A DNA stretch of 64,000 nt from Urophycis tenuis (Eukaryota > Chordata > Actinopteri > Gadiformes > Phycidae). The notes under the pieces were generated by a model. The model saw nothing but the letters and a program-made list of their open reading frames with translations. It did no database searches and had not been told where the DNA came from. The stretch is taken from positions 1,573,904 through 1,637,903 of the forward strand of contig JAXIVH010000043.1 in assembly GCA_036785325.1 (NCBI GenBank), written 5' to 3'. Of this stretch, positions 1 through 22,079 are shown one piece after another. The stretch's first letter is position 1, and each line of letters starts with the position of its first letter. Both the position numbers and the translations under genes were made by a program.

Positions 1-398
1 TTTTTTTTTTAAAGAATATAATAATTTTCCATCCTTAACAATTTCAAAGGCCAGCGCATTGCATTCAAGATCTCTCTGCCTGTTGTGGGTTTTAAACACT
101 TTGGATATTCTTTGAGGACTCTTCTGACGCCATATCTCTCCTCCTCTTCCTTCGCCCTTTGAGCTTGACTTCCTTATGTACATATTTTAACACTGGTTTT
201 TATGTGTGTGATGATGAGTTTTGAATTGAACAATCACAACCTTCAACTCCCCCTTGCCCCATTTTGTTTTTAAGTATTATTTTATGATTGCCCGACAAAC
301 TGCAAACATGTTGGAACACAAAATGTCTGACCATAGCTTGTAAGCTGCCTGCTTCCAAACCCCCAACCTGTTGCCGTGGTGGAGAAACTAGAACCAAA

Positions 399-414
399 CC
401 ACAAGGTGGCGCCA
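399..414 (+). promoter_or_regulatory. CTCF-like motif
   Basis: CCACAAGGTGGCGCCA matches the core of the vertebrate CTCF motif (CCASNAGRKGGCRS) closely. This is a motif match by eye only. Binding is inferred. Confidence 0.35.
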
Positions 415-790
415 GACACGCGCCACGCACTGGCTGCTTCTGATCGGCTCCCAAAAATCAGCAATTGTAGTGCCACGCGTTTGCTGTCCTGACTGTTTAT
501 TTTTAGCCTTTGGTTCAAATTGAAAAAAGTAGCCAAACTGTGCAAAGCCGCGTGCTGCTGCTAATACCGGCGCTAGCTAATCTTGCTAACGCGGCGTCGT
601 CCACAAGACAAATCATCACTGTATTGGTTTCTGGTCCAGCTACGCTTCTGACTTTCTTTAGTAAACACTGCACCGTCTGTAGGCGCCTTTTTAATGGCAG
701 GATTGAAACATTATTCAGCTAACGCTGCTGCAAAGCAGGTGGCACACCTTGCTAGTTTACCACAAGTAGTGCCCAAATATGTTGTTTTTT

Positions 791-822
<32 letters not shown>

Positions 823-1067
823 TCATGCAACGTTAGCAGCCTACCTCATCAGTTCTGCTTCCCGGTTCACCGTTGATGGCGGGTGTAAGGTTCTCCTGAT
901 TTTAATCTGCATCTAACTTTCCATCCTGCTTCTTCTCGCTCTGTGGGTCATCACCTCGGCCTTAACACCTGATCTCAACCTCCAGCCGCCTGGCTTCTGC
1001 ACGGCGGCAGCACACGCTACGCTCACGTCACGATTACTTATACTGCACCCAGGAGTCACTTTCTTAG

Positions 1068-1081
1068 CCACTAGGGGGCAG
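1068..1081 (+). promoter_or_regulatory. CTCF-like motif
   Basis: CCACTAGGGGGCAG is a near-consensus CTCF core in the same orientation as the site at 399. It lies about 2.2 kb upstream of let-7i. Occupancy is not shown by the sequence. Confidence 0.35.
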
Positions 1082-1462
1082 AATGTATGCCAAGTTAAGT
1101 GACCTGGCTGTCACCATCCCCCACCACCCCCACCTTCCAATCTCCATGAAACTGAATGTGATGAATTCATCTTTAACGTCAGCTGGACATGAACGTCATA
1201 GGCTGACTGCATATAGTGTGTGTGGGTGGGGGGGGGGGGGGGGGGGGGGATATGCTCCATAAAGCTGCACATCTTCATTAATCCTCATACAATAACGTCA
1301 CTGATCTATTGGACATACAGTAACCGTATTGGGGCGTACTTTTATCGGATTGGATAGACGCTAACATATGTTACTGTCACCTTGTCAATGCTAATAATAA
1401 TGGAATGCGCCCACCCCCCCTTCTCTGGGGCTGAGTCCTGTGTCCAGTCACACAGTCCCAGC

Positions 1463-1545
1463 GGGGACCCTTGGTGGGGACCCTTTGTGGGGACCCTTTG
1501 TGGGGACCCTTGGTGGGGACCCTTTGTGGGGACACTTGGTGGGGA
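1463..1545. repeat. 13-bp tandem repeat, about 6 copies
   Basis: The unit GGGGACCCTTTGT recurs head to tail with T/G variation at position 11. It causes overlapping spurious reading frames rich in GDPW or KGPHQ on both strands. Confidence 0.85.
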
Positions 1546-2400
1546 TGCTCTGGAGGTTCCCGCGGTGACGACAGCTTCACGTGCACTGATGTTCACGACG
1601 GCGCGCGCCGTGCGGCGTGGTGGGGGGCGGCCGATGTGGCGCGCTGCTCTAGGCTTCTACAATACTGTACATACGAGTTCACTCTGTGAGTGCACAATTT
1701 GATAAAGTTTATTTATTTATATGTACGCATTTAATAATAAACATTAAGTATTTAAGAACTTGGCAGGAGCTTTAACGGTGTCACGGGCGTACACCGGGGG
1801 GTGGGGGGGGGGGGGGGGGGAACGGGCTGACGTCTTGCCCCCGAGCTCTTGTTTAAATGGGGGATATTTTTTTATTGCTTATGTCCTCTGCGGACCCGTT
1901 TGGTGACACGGACCCAGACATCCTTGCATGACGTCATGTGGGTGGGTGCAGGGGAGGGGGTCCAAGTTTTGCTGCACTTGAGTTCACGTGGGTTTACATT
2001 TGAAACGTGCATGTGTATTTATACACAGTATTCAATAAAGTTGTGTAAAAGCTGCCCTGGACTTCTTGCTTGTCCTCCTTTAGCTGTAGTTTATCACCAA
2101 AATATTTGTGTTAAATGTACTAATGAATGCCAAATGTGTTCCAATTTGTAGAATACTATTGTTAAAGTGTATTGTCTTGTATTTTGCGCTAACATACGGT
2201 TCTCCCTGAAACCCTCAAATGTTTCTGAAAATTGATATTTCCTTTCAGTCATGTTTTGTTTTGATGAAGCCTATTCATGCCTGCTCACAATTTATCTGCT
2301 ATGAAACTAATAATAGGATGAATAACTCAAGCAATGGACATTGCATAGAAAATCTGGATAATGGTCAATATGCGTTGAGCATCATGTTGCGTGTGCACAC

Positions 2401-2414
2401 GACGCCCCCTACTG
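2401..2414 (-). promoter_or_regulatory. CTCF-like motif, reverse orientation
   Basis: The reverse complement CAGTAGGGGGCGTC resembles the CTCF core. It points opposite to the two sites further left. Assigned by eye only. Confidence 0.25.
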
Positions 2415-2439
2415 AATGTCAGCCGCAATAAATACCTCC

Positions 2440-3270
2440 TACAGCACCCACTCATTCGCTCCGTCCAATCGGAAGCTGGAGAGGACGGGCTGGCCACGCC
2501 CATTCTGACGCTACGCGCGAATTTTATCCACGGATCCTTGAGAGATTCCTTCATTTTCCACGCAGGACGCTGACAGGAGGAGTGTGGAGCAGACACACGG
2601 CGTACGGGAGGATGGAGAAGTCTGCATCTCTTTGAGTCGTCTCTCGGGCACCGCTATGGATCCACACGCAGGATTGCTCTGATTCAGCCGTGGTTTCATC
2701 GCCAGACTGCGGGTGTTTCTCTGTCCAACAGGGCCTGATGATGAGGGATGTTTGGACGCGATTTTTGAAAATGCCTTTTAATGTTGCCTTAGAAGTCGCA
2801 TCGCCATGCACCTTTTTTGAAAAAAGATGTTTAAATGCAGAGCCACATGCGTTGGTTGTGGCGCGCAACTGTAGCGTCCTCTCTATTGAAGCGGTCTCAT
2901 CCATTATTATGCTAATGCAATTCAAACGTAACGAGAGGAAATCGCGTTTTTACTGAAAACGGGCAGCCTTTTCGTCTAACGATTTCCCCCTAAACGAAGG
3001 GAGGCATTGTCGGCATGCCGTTGTGTTCAGGGTATCTACGGAGAGCCAAAGGCGGCGCGGGGCTCTCCCAGTCTTGGGTGGGGTGCTCGTCTTGGCTACC
3101 ACGTGCGGCCACGTTTTGAAGCGATATAATGGTGCGCTTTTACGCACAGCCGCACAACGAAGGATGAACAGCGGGTGCGCCGCAGTAAAGACGGCCCGGG
3201 GTCCAGAAGGAGACTGCGACCCAGACAGACGTCTAGACAGCCGTCTGGAGTGACGTTTGGACTGGCCAGG
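2440..3270 (+). promoter_or_regulatory. Candidate pri-let-7i promoter and 5' leader
   Basis: This GC-richer stretch before the let-7i hairpin contains a CCAAT box (CCAATC at 2465-2470) followed at once by GGAAG, an ETS-like core. Near 2656 is an ATG with only a short frame. No long reading frame is conserved, so a non-coding primary transcript is the simplest reading. The transcription start is not determinable from sequence. Confidence 0.3.
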
Positions 3271-3360
3271 CGCCGGCTGAGGTAGTAGTTTGTGCTGTTG
3301 GTTGGGTTGGCACGTTACCCGTTGATGGAGATGACTGCGCAATCTACTGCCTTGCCGGCG
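3271..3360 (+). ncRNA. mirlet7i: let-7i microRNA precursor
   Basis: The 5p arm at 3278-3299 begins TGAGGTAGTAGTTTGTGC, the let-7i form of the let-7 seed and body. The 3p arm at 3335-3356 begins CTGCGCAATCTACTGCC. The hairpin is closed by a perfect 7-bp basal stem (CGCCGGC at 3271-3277 with GCCGGCG at 3354-3360). Pairing from 3279 to 3295 follows the usual let-7 pattern with the first U bulged. let-7 miRNAs repress targets such as lin28, ras and hmga mRNAs by seed pairing in Argonaute. ppm1h lies downstream in the opposite orientation, as in other vertebrates, which supports the i paralogue. One star-arm base (T at 3343, where the usual vertebrate form has G) turns a U-G wobble into a U-U mismatch. 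Confidence 0.96.
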
Positions 3361-3440
3361 ATGGTCCTTCACGACACTTGGACATCTCAGGTGTTTCCTG
3401 TCAGCCCAGTGATGAGAAAGGGGAAATAATAACCGCATTA

Positions 3441-5851
3441 CCCCCTCCGATCTGGTTTATTGAACAAGACTGTGCGATAGGGGTTTGGGGACTTGGGACT
3501 ACTTAGCCTGTATTCAATGCCAAATGCAATGGGAGCTTTTCGTCTAATAAAGAACCCCCTATATGCACTTGCGGTTTACGTTTGGTCTTTTCAACGAAGT
3601 GTTTGCATTATGTTTACCACACGTGTAGGCTATGAGCCGAGTTGCGGTGCAATCTTTAATTAACTTGGCTTATTCTGGATACTTTAGGGAGGCCTTACCA
3701 TTACTTTAAACCTTTTAATGTGTGAACACCGCAGATTGAAAATCTATATAATCCGGACATAATTGTGTACAATAGTCTCTTACGCAGGCCTACTGTGTTG
3801 AAACTAAATACATTTACATCCTTCCTAGTTGTCTCATATTTAATACTCTGATTACACGCAAACGTGTGTTTTGGTTATAAAACCGACAATGAAAGAGTAT
3901 TTGAGTTGCGTTCAGGTAAATATAGACGGCTAGATTAACACTGAGTGATGCAACTGTGCCGTTGGGTCTCATCTGAACGTCAGTAAATTGTGATTAAGCC
4001 AAGGAAACACGTCAATAATGAGTCAGACGAAAATATATTGATTCTTCTTATTGTACAAGTTTGGAAAAAAACACTGAAGGTAAAGACCACTGACAAGACC
4101 CCAATATCTGGGAAAAAAAACATGAAAAATATCTTTCTTGAATAATAACTTGTTTTTTTAATAAATAAAAAAAAACATGTACATTTCACATTCACAAATA
4201 AAACAAGCAGAAAAGTACAACGGTGGAAGATGGTCACTTTAAACATCTTTTCAGAGGGTCACTTCAAAGGGTCTTCCCCAAGGCTGGGACCCCTCTGATG
4301 TCGAGTGAGAGATCGCAGTGCAATAGGTCCTGAACAGAAGCCTGTCTTACAGGTCAGGAGAAGTGTAACCAAACACTTTGAAAGGACTATCTTACAGACT
4401 GTGTTGTTGAATCGCTAGTACAATCCATTTATAACCTACACTATGGCGACATCACAGATGGGGGGTGTCCATCAAGGCGTATGATAGGCCAGTCAAACTG
4501 TCCATCATCCATCTTGGTGGAGATGTCACTCCCACGGGTGATGTCATCCACATACAATAGGGACCCTTTACAATCCAAACCAACCACAACACACCTTTTA
4601 GATGTTTTGGGCCTGGGTCTGCTCCAGAGAATATGGTGAAGTGGTATTTCGCAGACCCTTGACTGGTCAACTGGTGTTACACAACAGTCACACCTGAGTT
4701 GAGGGTTGGCTCACACGACCAGACGAATATACAAAAACAAAGAGATACATCAATAAATGTTCTTTGACATGAACATGAGGAAAAAGGCCCTAATGAAATG
4801 ATGGGTAGGTTTTCCACTGCAGGTAGAAGGATGAACATTCAACACACGGCACACATTAAGGCCCCAAAGACAGCCAGCATCATTAAAACTAGTGTACACT
4901 GACCCGGCCAAAGCCTAGGATGTCCACATAGAAACTAAACCAAAAGTCCTTCTCACAAACGTCTAGTGAGTGCTATCCCTTTTTCCAACTTAAAACTCAC
5001 CAAATTGAAATCTGAAACGTGAATATCAGATATTGCAGAAACACAAAGTATAAAATACAACGAAAGACTGCTGTTTTGGGGTTATAAAATAGCTTATTTC
5101 ATGGAGGAAAAGACAGAGTGGAAGAGACCCTATTCCCCTAGCAGCCATGTTGGTTGGCTGCTGGGTGGGGACATAGATCCTTTAGAAACCCGGGAAACTC
5201 AAAGCATTGTTTTCCATTTCCCTGTCCACGTGGGTGGCAAGTACCGCACAGATTAATCCCCCCTCCCACAAGGCTTTCCACCAGAGGTTCCCCCAAAGGT
5301 TTAAGAAGGTTTCCCTTGACCGACTAGCCAACATGGCCGCTGGGTTCATAAGGTCGATTTTCATGCAAAGTCGGCTAAAACAAATACGTGGGACGAAACG
5401 TATCTTAAGCTCCCTTGACATTAATAAACCACAAATACGTTCAACTGTAAATTACGATCTTTTCATGGAAATAGAAATACTTGCACCGTAAAATAAATTA
5501 AGTACGTTTAAATGAGTGTAACCGTGACGATGTCGGCTGCCGACTGGACAGAAACCAGTGGGAGACGATGGTTGCTTCAGTACATGGAGCCCGTCCCTAA
5601 CGTCATAATGGCACATATTCCTTCACCCATCGCATGCCTCCCTGGTCCTCTTTGGATACAACCTGCTACACTGGGGCCTCAGCCCTGCGGCTAAGCTAGC
5701 AGCACTTTTAGGAAACTGTCGTTTTCGTGAATGCAGACCTTTGAAAGCGTTGGCTAACAAGCTAATCGCCACAAGTTAAATGCTAATCAGCTCCATTTTC
5801 TAAAACCGTTTACATCCATTATACCATCCGACAAGTATCGATCTACAACTC
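3441..5851. other. Intergenic sequence, no feature seen
   Basis: AT-rich unique-looking sequence between let-7i and a 17-bp tandem array. No exon, RNA gene or transposon end was recognised. Reading frames are short and unconvincing. Confidence 0.5.
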
Positions 5852-6147
5852 GAGTCCTAACCCAGTCCAAGTCCTAACCCAGTCCTAGTCCTAACCTAGT
5901 CCAAGTCCTAACCTAGTCCAAGTCCTAACCCAGTCCTAGTCCTAACCCAGTCCAAGTCCTAACCCAGTCCTAGTCCTAACCCAGTCCAAGTCCTAACCTA
6001 GTCCAAGTCCTAACCTAGTCCGAGTCCTAACCCAGTCCTAGTCCTAACCTAGTCCAAGTCCTAACCCAGTCCTAGTCCTAACCTAGTCCAAGTCCTAACC
6101 CAGTCCTAGTCCTAACCTAGTCCAAGTCCTAACCTAGTCCAAGTCCT
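5852..6147. repeat. 17-bp minisatellite, about 17 copies
   Basis: The unit AGTCCTAACCCAGTCCA alternates with variants ending in CCT or carrying CTAACCT. It contains CTAACC, but the 17-bp period and the intervening AGTCC show it is not a telomeric array. Confidence 0.9.
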
Positions 6148-6148
6148 G

Positions 6149-8304
6149 CGCCCATGTTTTAAAAAATATGGGCACAGTTGTAATATCTAAGTCTAAATCT
6201 ACTCCTCAAAATCTTCAGCATGGCTAATATGAGTTTCAAAGTCATCAGCTTTTCAGCTTCTCCCTTCCATTCAGCACTTTCTATAGGCTGAAACTATGAC
6301 AAACTGCACCTCACAAATACTCTTAATGTGTAAACATTCCCATTTCTGTCTGAAAGGGAATATCAACCCCCCCATCCCTAAACCTGTAGGGAATAGACCA
6401 CACCAACCCAATCCCTGACCAATAGGAGCGTGGTAGGGTCCTACTCTGGGCTTGTGAAGCCCAATGCAACTGTGATGAAGGGCGATACAAATACGGTTGA
6501 GTTGAAGCAAGATTGTCAACGGAAAATTTGATTGACTTGACTTTGATTGACTTCAGATTTGTTTTTAGGAAACCTCGCAAACGATACGAGTTAGAATCAT
6601 GAGGCCTTCTTTACCCATAATCCACCTCTTCAGCTCACGAGTGTGGATGGATTCCTGGGCGCACACCTCAGAACTCAAGGCCCTGCTGTCTCTTCTGCAA
6701 CACACTGACCCTGAATCATATATAAGAAGTCCAATCCCCCAAACTCCTTCAAAACACCATACCAGCATACTAAACAGTAGGCCCGTACGTAGTATGTAGT
6801 ATTGCCAAAATCATATTACTATCCAGAAACACCACAAGCTAACGCTTTAGACGTGTCCAGTCACGGTGTAGTTACACATGTAGTAAGCCATGTAACACTA
6901 TCTAACATCATGTAGTTCAGATGCAGCAGCGTCGTGGAACAGCCCGTGCCTACAGCGCGGTTAGGGTCAGTGCTGGCCTTCGCCAGGCTCCCTGGTCACA
7001 TGATAAGAGGTATTCTGAGGAACGGGGGTTTCACTGTGCGCTAACCTGGCGCTCACACGGAAACGCCGCGTGTGGCGTTCAGGGCGGCGGCGGTCCTTCT
7101 GCGGCCGTACAGCCGGGTCCTCAAGCAGACAGCGTGGACAACTCTGGGTCTGGACTCTGCATCCGGTCGGACCGAGGTGCGACAGGACTGGATTACTTTT
7201 GTATTGTTGTGTATGCTCATGCACTACGTCAAATGGGAGTTCATAGAATATAAAAACCTCAGGAGGGCGGGGACTCGTCAAAGTGACAGACAGACAATCC
7301 AATCGATTGGTTCAGTTGCTGCTCTGTGTCACCAAAAGGTCTTTTCTCACGTCTCAAGTGGGCGTGTCCACACAGATGTATTATGGACCGACCTACCCAG
7401 TGGACTGTACCAACCAAGGCTGATCTACCCAGTGGACTGTACCAACCAAGGCTGATCTACACTAACCTTTTCTTTGTGCACTGGTGGTCACCGTCTCCTA
7501 AATCACCACACGTTGGCGGTTTCTAGAGAACTGAGTCACTACCCATCTGGTTGAGAAGATGTTTGCTTCACGTGGAAGCCAGAAGCACCATCAGCACCTG
7601 CCTCTCTTTAATCTAGAGCAGAAAGATCTTCCAACCTCCACTGCTGTAGTGCAGGCCTACCATCACTTACAGCTCCTTCTCACGACCCCTCTCCCACCCA
7701 ACCTCCGTCACCACCACTGGGAGGAGATCTGAAAGGACTCCAGAAGGTGTCGTGTGGAGGACCTTACACGTTTCCTTCACAAATTCCTCCCGATGCTTTT
7801 ACAATAAGAAGAATTGGGCTGTGCTTTGTCGAGTTTCTTTTGGGAGGAACGTGAGGCTGAGGAAGAGCACGGGAGGAAGAGGATGAGAGGAAGTTCATAT
7901 CACAAAACAGGGAGTGCTCTCAGGGTAAGTGCTAGGCGGAACCAGGAGCAACAACACAAAACGGTTCTTCTTGTGGTTCTCACTTCCTGCTTCTGCCTGA
8001 CCAGCACCCGAGAGCAGCTTCAGTTTAGCATCCACACGCTGCCAGGGTGGGGTGGAGGGGGTGGAGGGGGGGGGGGGACGCCACTTGCATCCAAATCCAT
8101 TATTATCCATGGTTTTTCATTTCCCAGAAGGCCGATGGTGTCCTGACCAAGGTGCTCCCAGAGAAGCAGCACAGAGCTGGAGAGCGAGGACCATCTCGCC
8201 CTTACTGACAACATCAAAAAAAAGAAGAGGATTTCAAGGCCTACAGTCCGGACGCCTTCACAGAGCAGCGGTTGCTTGTTGCGGTGGTCTCCGGGGGGGG
8301 GGGT
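6149..8304. other. Probable ppm1h 3' UTR and flank
   Basis: The stretch begins directly after the ppm1h stop codon (reading leftwards) and has no coding signal on either strand. A canonical AATAAA for the - strand was not pinned down, so the 3' end of the transcript is unknown. A duplicated 32-bp segment lies at 7393-7456, and a G-run lies near 8070. Confidence 0.35.
7393..7456. repeat. Tandem duplication of a 32-bp segment
   Basis: Two identical 32-bp copies sit head to tail, each starting CTACCCAGTGGACTG. Confidence 0.85.
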
Positions 8305-18531
<10,227 letters not shown>

Positions 18532-18700
18532 GTTGGCGCTGCGTCGCGGCGGCGGCGGTAGCGGCTGGTTTTCCGCGGAGCGACGTGCGGCGCCGCGGCT
18601 CCCCTTGCCCGAGTTTCCCCCCAGCGCGACTGCGATAGAACCGACAACCCCCCCTCCCTTCAGCCACACGCTCTACGGCTTCATCCGGTGGCGGCAGCTG
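18532..18700 (-). promoter_or_regulatory. CpG-rich ppm1h 5' UTR and promoter
   Basis: GC-rich, CpG-dense sequence with GCCGCC repeats directly upstream of the start codon, typical of a vertebrate CpG-island promoter that extends into exon 1. No TATA box was seen. Confidence 0.5.
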
Positions 18701-19344
18701 GGGCTTTGATGATGGTGATGATGATGATGACGGTGCCGATGATGATGATGGTAATAACAGCTCTTAGTCCTCATGAAGGCGGAAATACATTTGGAGATTA
18801 ACGGGTCATGTGATACCCTGGGTTGGATTTGGTCGCGACGAGCTGCTTATCCTCCCGAAGGTGGACAGTGGTACTTATCGCGATACTTGGAGCCACTCTC
18901 GTGCAATGCCAACACTGAGTAAAGGCTGTGATCCGAAGAGCGTGTGTGTGGTTGCGCTCCACCAGCGCCTCTAAAGCCCCCAGATTAGGATCAGTGTCAA
19001 ATATACTACCGGCTCGAACTTGAAGCTTTTCTGTAAATAAATACCTGTTTATGAATTCTAACCACGAATGAACGACCTGAAACTAAACCCACTGTCTTCT
19101 GTTAAAACGAGAGACTCTGCTGTCGTATAGCCGCGAGTTGAGACATAACATCAATGTAAATAAATAAAACAAATAGGTTGTGTCTGAGTGGAATTTGAGT
19201 GGTCTTTGTCAGTGCATGTTATGAATGGATTGAATAAAAGTACACCGCAGAACAGTATTCAGTTTCCAAAAACAAACAAACAAACAAAAGTCGTTTTTTA
19301 CGCCACAGAACAGTAGAAAACCCTTTATGTAATACACCCAGACT

Positions 19345-19362
19345 GTCACTAGATGGCGCCAG
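19345..19362 (+). promoter_or_regulatory. CTCF-like motif
   Basis: GTCACTAGATGGCGCCAG matches the CTCF core well and lies about 0.8 kb upstream of ppm1h exon 1. Confidence 0.35.
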
Positions 19363-19882
19363 TGCACCGGGGCATCATGCCCCGTCGCCAGTGGGAAACG
19401 TTGTATACACTATGCACGTTTCTGCAAACCACGGATAGGCATTCTAGATACGTCTATGTCGACGTAATAGTGTGCAGACTCGTCGCCAGACCTTAGTCTT
19501 AAGGGGGGCATATCAACTTCATGGGAGGGCACCATTATTTCAGCTATATATAGTTTATTCGCGCAGCACTGATACACGTAACCATCACGTTAAACATTAC
19601 CAACAGCAAATATGACCAGCTATATAGCCTATATAGCATCATTCCTCGTAATTTGAAGTATAACACTGAAGCAATATCCACAAAACACTTGACTATGCAA
19701 CATAGATGTAACACCAGAACGTCTCTCAAACTGAAAAAGCACCACGGCGGGTGCATTTTAAAACAGTCAACAGAGGGATATGCATTTCCATTGCGCCCGC
19801 ACACATACACATACAGACACACACGCACTTTGATCCTACTTTTAGTGGAGGCAGTGCTGTCCTCTCATTGGTCCATCCTGTG

Positions 19883-21200
19883 TCAGTACCGCGGGAGGCG
19901 GCGTTTCTCCGATCTGAACCTCCTCATCAACGAATCCTTCCACTGGGACTTGAACCTGTGAGTGAGGTCCTTTTCAAAAGCGAGCTGAATCAGCTGGGCC
20001 TTGCGTCTGTGCAGCATACTGCGCCGATGCTCCGAGAACACGTCTTTGAGCGTGGAAAATGAGTTTTCACATACTGCTGTGGAAGCTCCTTAAGTTAGAG
20101 CAAGGGTGAATGCTGTGACAACAGTCGGCATAGCCTGGAGAGCACAGTTGAATGTGCGAAGGATGTTGGCTACTGTCCATTTTCCATCTTCGGGGGGGAC
20201 CGGGGTGTCGGGTCATTTTCTTAGCCAAGAACACGCGGGCCACAGCATATTCAGATTCAACCACATCAGCTCCAGCTAATTCCAGTAGAGGGGTTACCTT
20301 TGATGGGTCCAGGAAATTATTCTCGGCCTCTGGATCCAGAGCAGCCAGTGCGCCAATGAGCTCGCTACTGCGCTCTCCAAAACGCGCATCCATCTCTCCT
20401 TGCACAGCATCGATAACACTGTAAAATAACCTCTTGAACTCAGTCTTTTCGTCTATGTCACTCTGTGCTTGCCCAATTGTTTCTTCAACTGCAAATTCAC
20501 GGAGGTTCTTGTTAACTGTGCGTCTTCTCTTGCTTGGACCGGGGCTGGTCACTGGCACAGCCTCGCCGGCCGTGGCTGGAGGAGCGCAGAGATCCCACAG
20601 CGGAGAAAAAGCATTTTCTGTGCGCAAGAACAGCCCCATGGAGCTATTGTCATCTTGCACACTGGCAAAACCAGCATTATCTCCACGTAACGGCAGTTGA
20701 TTGACCACTAAAAACTCGATCATATCAATTATGTCTGACATATAGTATCTGTTGCGAGCCAGTTGCTCTGAATTTAACAGAGTGGAAATCTCTTTTACTG
20801 TCTCTCTGCGTTTTTCTGAATCCCTCCACATTGCTTCACAGGCTAAATGCTCCTTTGAAGCCGCATGCTTATTTAAGCCCTTGCCTATTTCAATGGCATG
20901 TTTCCAGTCATTAAATCCCTTTATGGAGAAGGCCGCGTCTGATGATGAACTGAATTTTCTGCAGGCATAACAAAATGCTGCGTCCTTTTCTACGGAGTAC
21001 TCAAGCCAGTCCCTGTTCAAATACCAGCTGGAGGAAAATGACCGTTTTTTTTAGCCAAACATTTTGACAGGGTATTTTTTCAAGACAACCTGTTTGGGGT
21101 CGTCTGTGCCGAGGTCACTCACAGATGCAACAGGCAGCTGTGGCCCCAATACTGCCCCAGTCGAGGGTGCACTTGACCTGCTGCTGGTAGCCAGCAGCAG
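19883..21200 (-). pseudogene. hAT-type (zf-MYM/TTF) transposase relic
   Basis: From 21200 downwards the - strand encodes DDPKQVVLKKYPVKMFG, a stop, then KRSFSSSWYLNRDWLEYSV and a TTF-type zinc finger (DAAFCYACRKF with a later NKHAASKEHL). This is the N terminus of ZMYM1-like hAT proteins. It jumps to a C-terminal segment (FYSVIDAVQGEMDARFGE and onward). After a frameshift near 20200 it reaches the hAT dimerisation region (ASTAVCENSFSTLK, HRRSMLHRRKAQLIQLAF), ending with TGA at 19885-19883. The central DUF4371/RNase H-like part is missing, roughly 300 residues by family length. Stops, a frameshift and the deletion make it non-functional. Confidence 0.85.
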
Positions 21201-21309
21201 GTATATTTACTACACACCACATGTTTGATATTTCATACGTGGAAATGTTTTTAAAAATATTCAAATCGTATACATAGTTTACATGCAAATGTGCACCAAA
21301 ATATTAATG

Positions 21310-21365
21310 TATTGTTATTATTATTATTATCATCATCATCATCATCATCATCATTGTTATTATTA
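21310..21365. repeat. (TTA)n/(ATC)n trinucleotide repeat
   Basis: TTA units then CAT units then TTA units, in unique-looking sequence. Confidence 0.85.
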
Positions 21366-21899
21366 ACAACCCCAGACTTCATTGGTACTTGTGTCTTGTG
21401 ATCTTGTGACGTTCTTGTGACGCTGTGATGAGGTGAGCTTATGTTTAGAGCATAAGCAAGCACTTCAACCATGAGGAGACCTCAGTGGAAGAGTATACAT
21501 ACAATTCATCCAATGAGCAAACTACCCTAACATGGAAATACGCTTCAAGTGCTAGAAACAAGGGTCTCACGTGAATTTATGTAATGGGCCAAGAGGCAGC
21601 CTGAACAGATTCGTACTCAGCAAGTGACAGAAGATGTGTACGTTTTGGGCTGTCCTGTCAGCTGCCCCCCTTCAGCCTAAACAGTACAGTGTGGCACAGC
21701 TGCACTCTGGATGGGCTGAAGATGTCCAATGGCACGGGCAGGGAGACCAGCAAGAAGGGCAGGCTGCGGTAATCTGGGCACACGGTCTCCATCTGAACAA
21801 TTCCTCCTTCCTCTCTTCAATTAAGCGTTGTGTGTTGGAACCTCGTTTGTAGTCCATGACTCCACCCACCTCCATGTCTGGCCATAAAGGTTCCAGAGG

Positions 21900-22070
21900 T
21901 CAGTGGCACCCCGGTCGCTGACCTGCTAGAGCCCGTGCCATTAAGGCTCAGTTCAACCCAGGTTCAAGCCCAGCCCGCAGCCATTTGCTGCATGTCTTTC
22001 CCTCTCTGTCTCCACCATACTTTCTTGTCTAATATCTACTGTGTCTATGGCCTTGTGTTCTGACTCCACA
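21900..22070 (+). mobile_element. tRNA-SINE fragment
   Basis: A B-box-like GGTTCAAGCCC is followed by CATTTGCTGCATGTCTTTCC and CTCTCTGTCTCC, a block seen in fish tRNA-derived SINEs after the tRNA head. The head is degraded. Confidence 0.45.
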
Positions 22071-22079
22071 TATCCAGTG

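Larger units (their letters stand above)
1..2400. other. Intergenic sequence, no gene seen
   Basis: No reading frame here looks like a protein I recognise. The stretch holds poly-T at the left edge, a T-run near 800, G-runs near 1228-1249 and 1798-1820, a short 13-bp tandem repeat and two CTCF-like motifs, listed separately. It lies upstream of let-7i. In vertebrates the next gene on this side is often mon2, but no mon2 exon was recognised. Confidence 0.6.

Noticed and set aside
5852..6147. Interstitial telomere-like CTAACC repeat
   Set aside because: The period is 17 bp with AGTCC spacers, not TTAGGG.
18532..18669. Upstream in-frame ATG of ppm1h (MWLKGGG)
   Set aside because: The family begins at MLTRVKS, and the upstream part is low-complexity CpG-rich 5' UTR.
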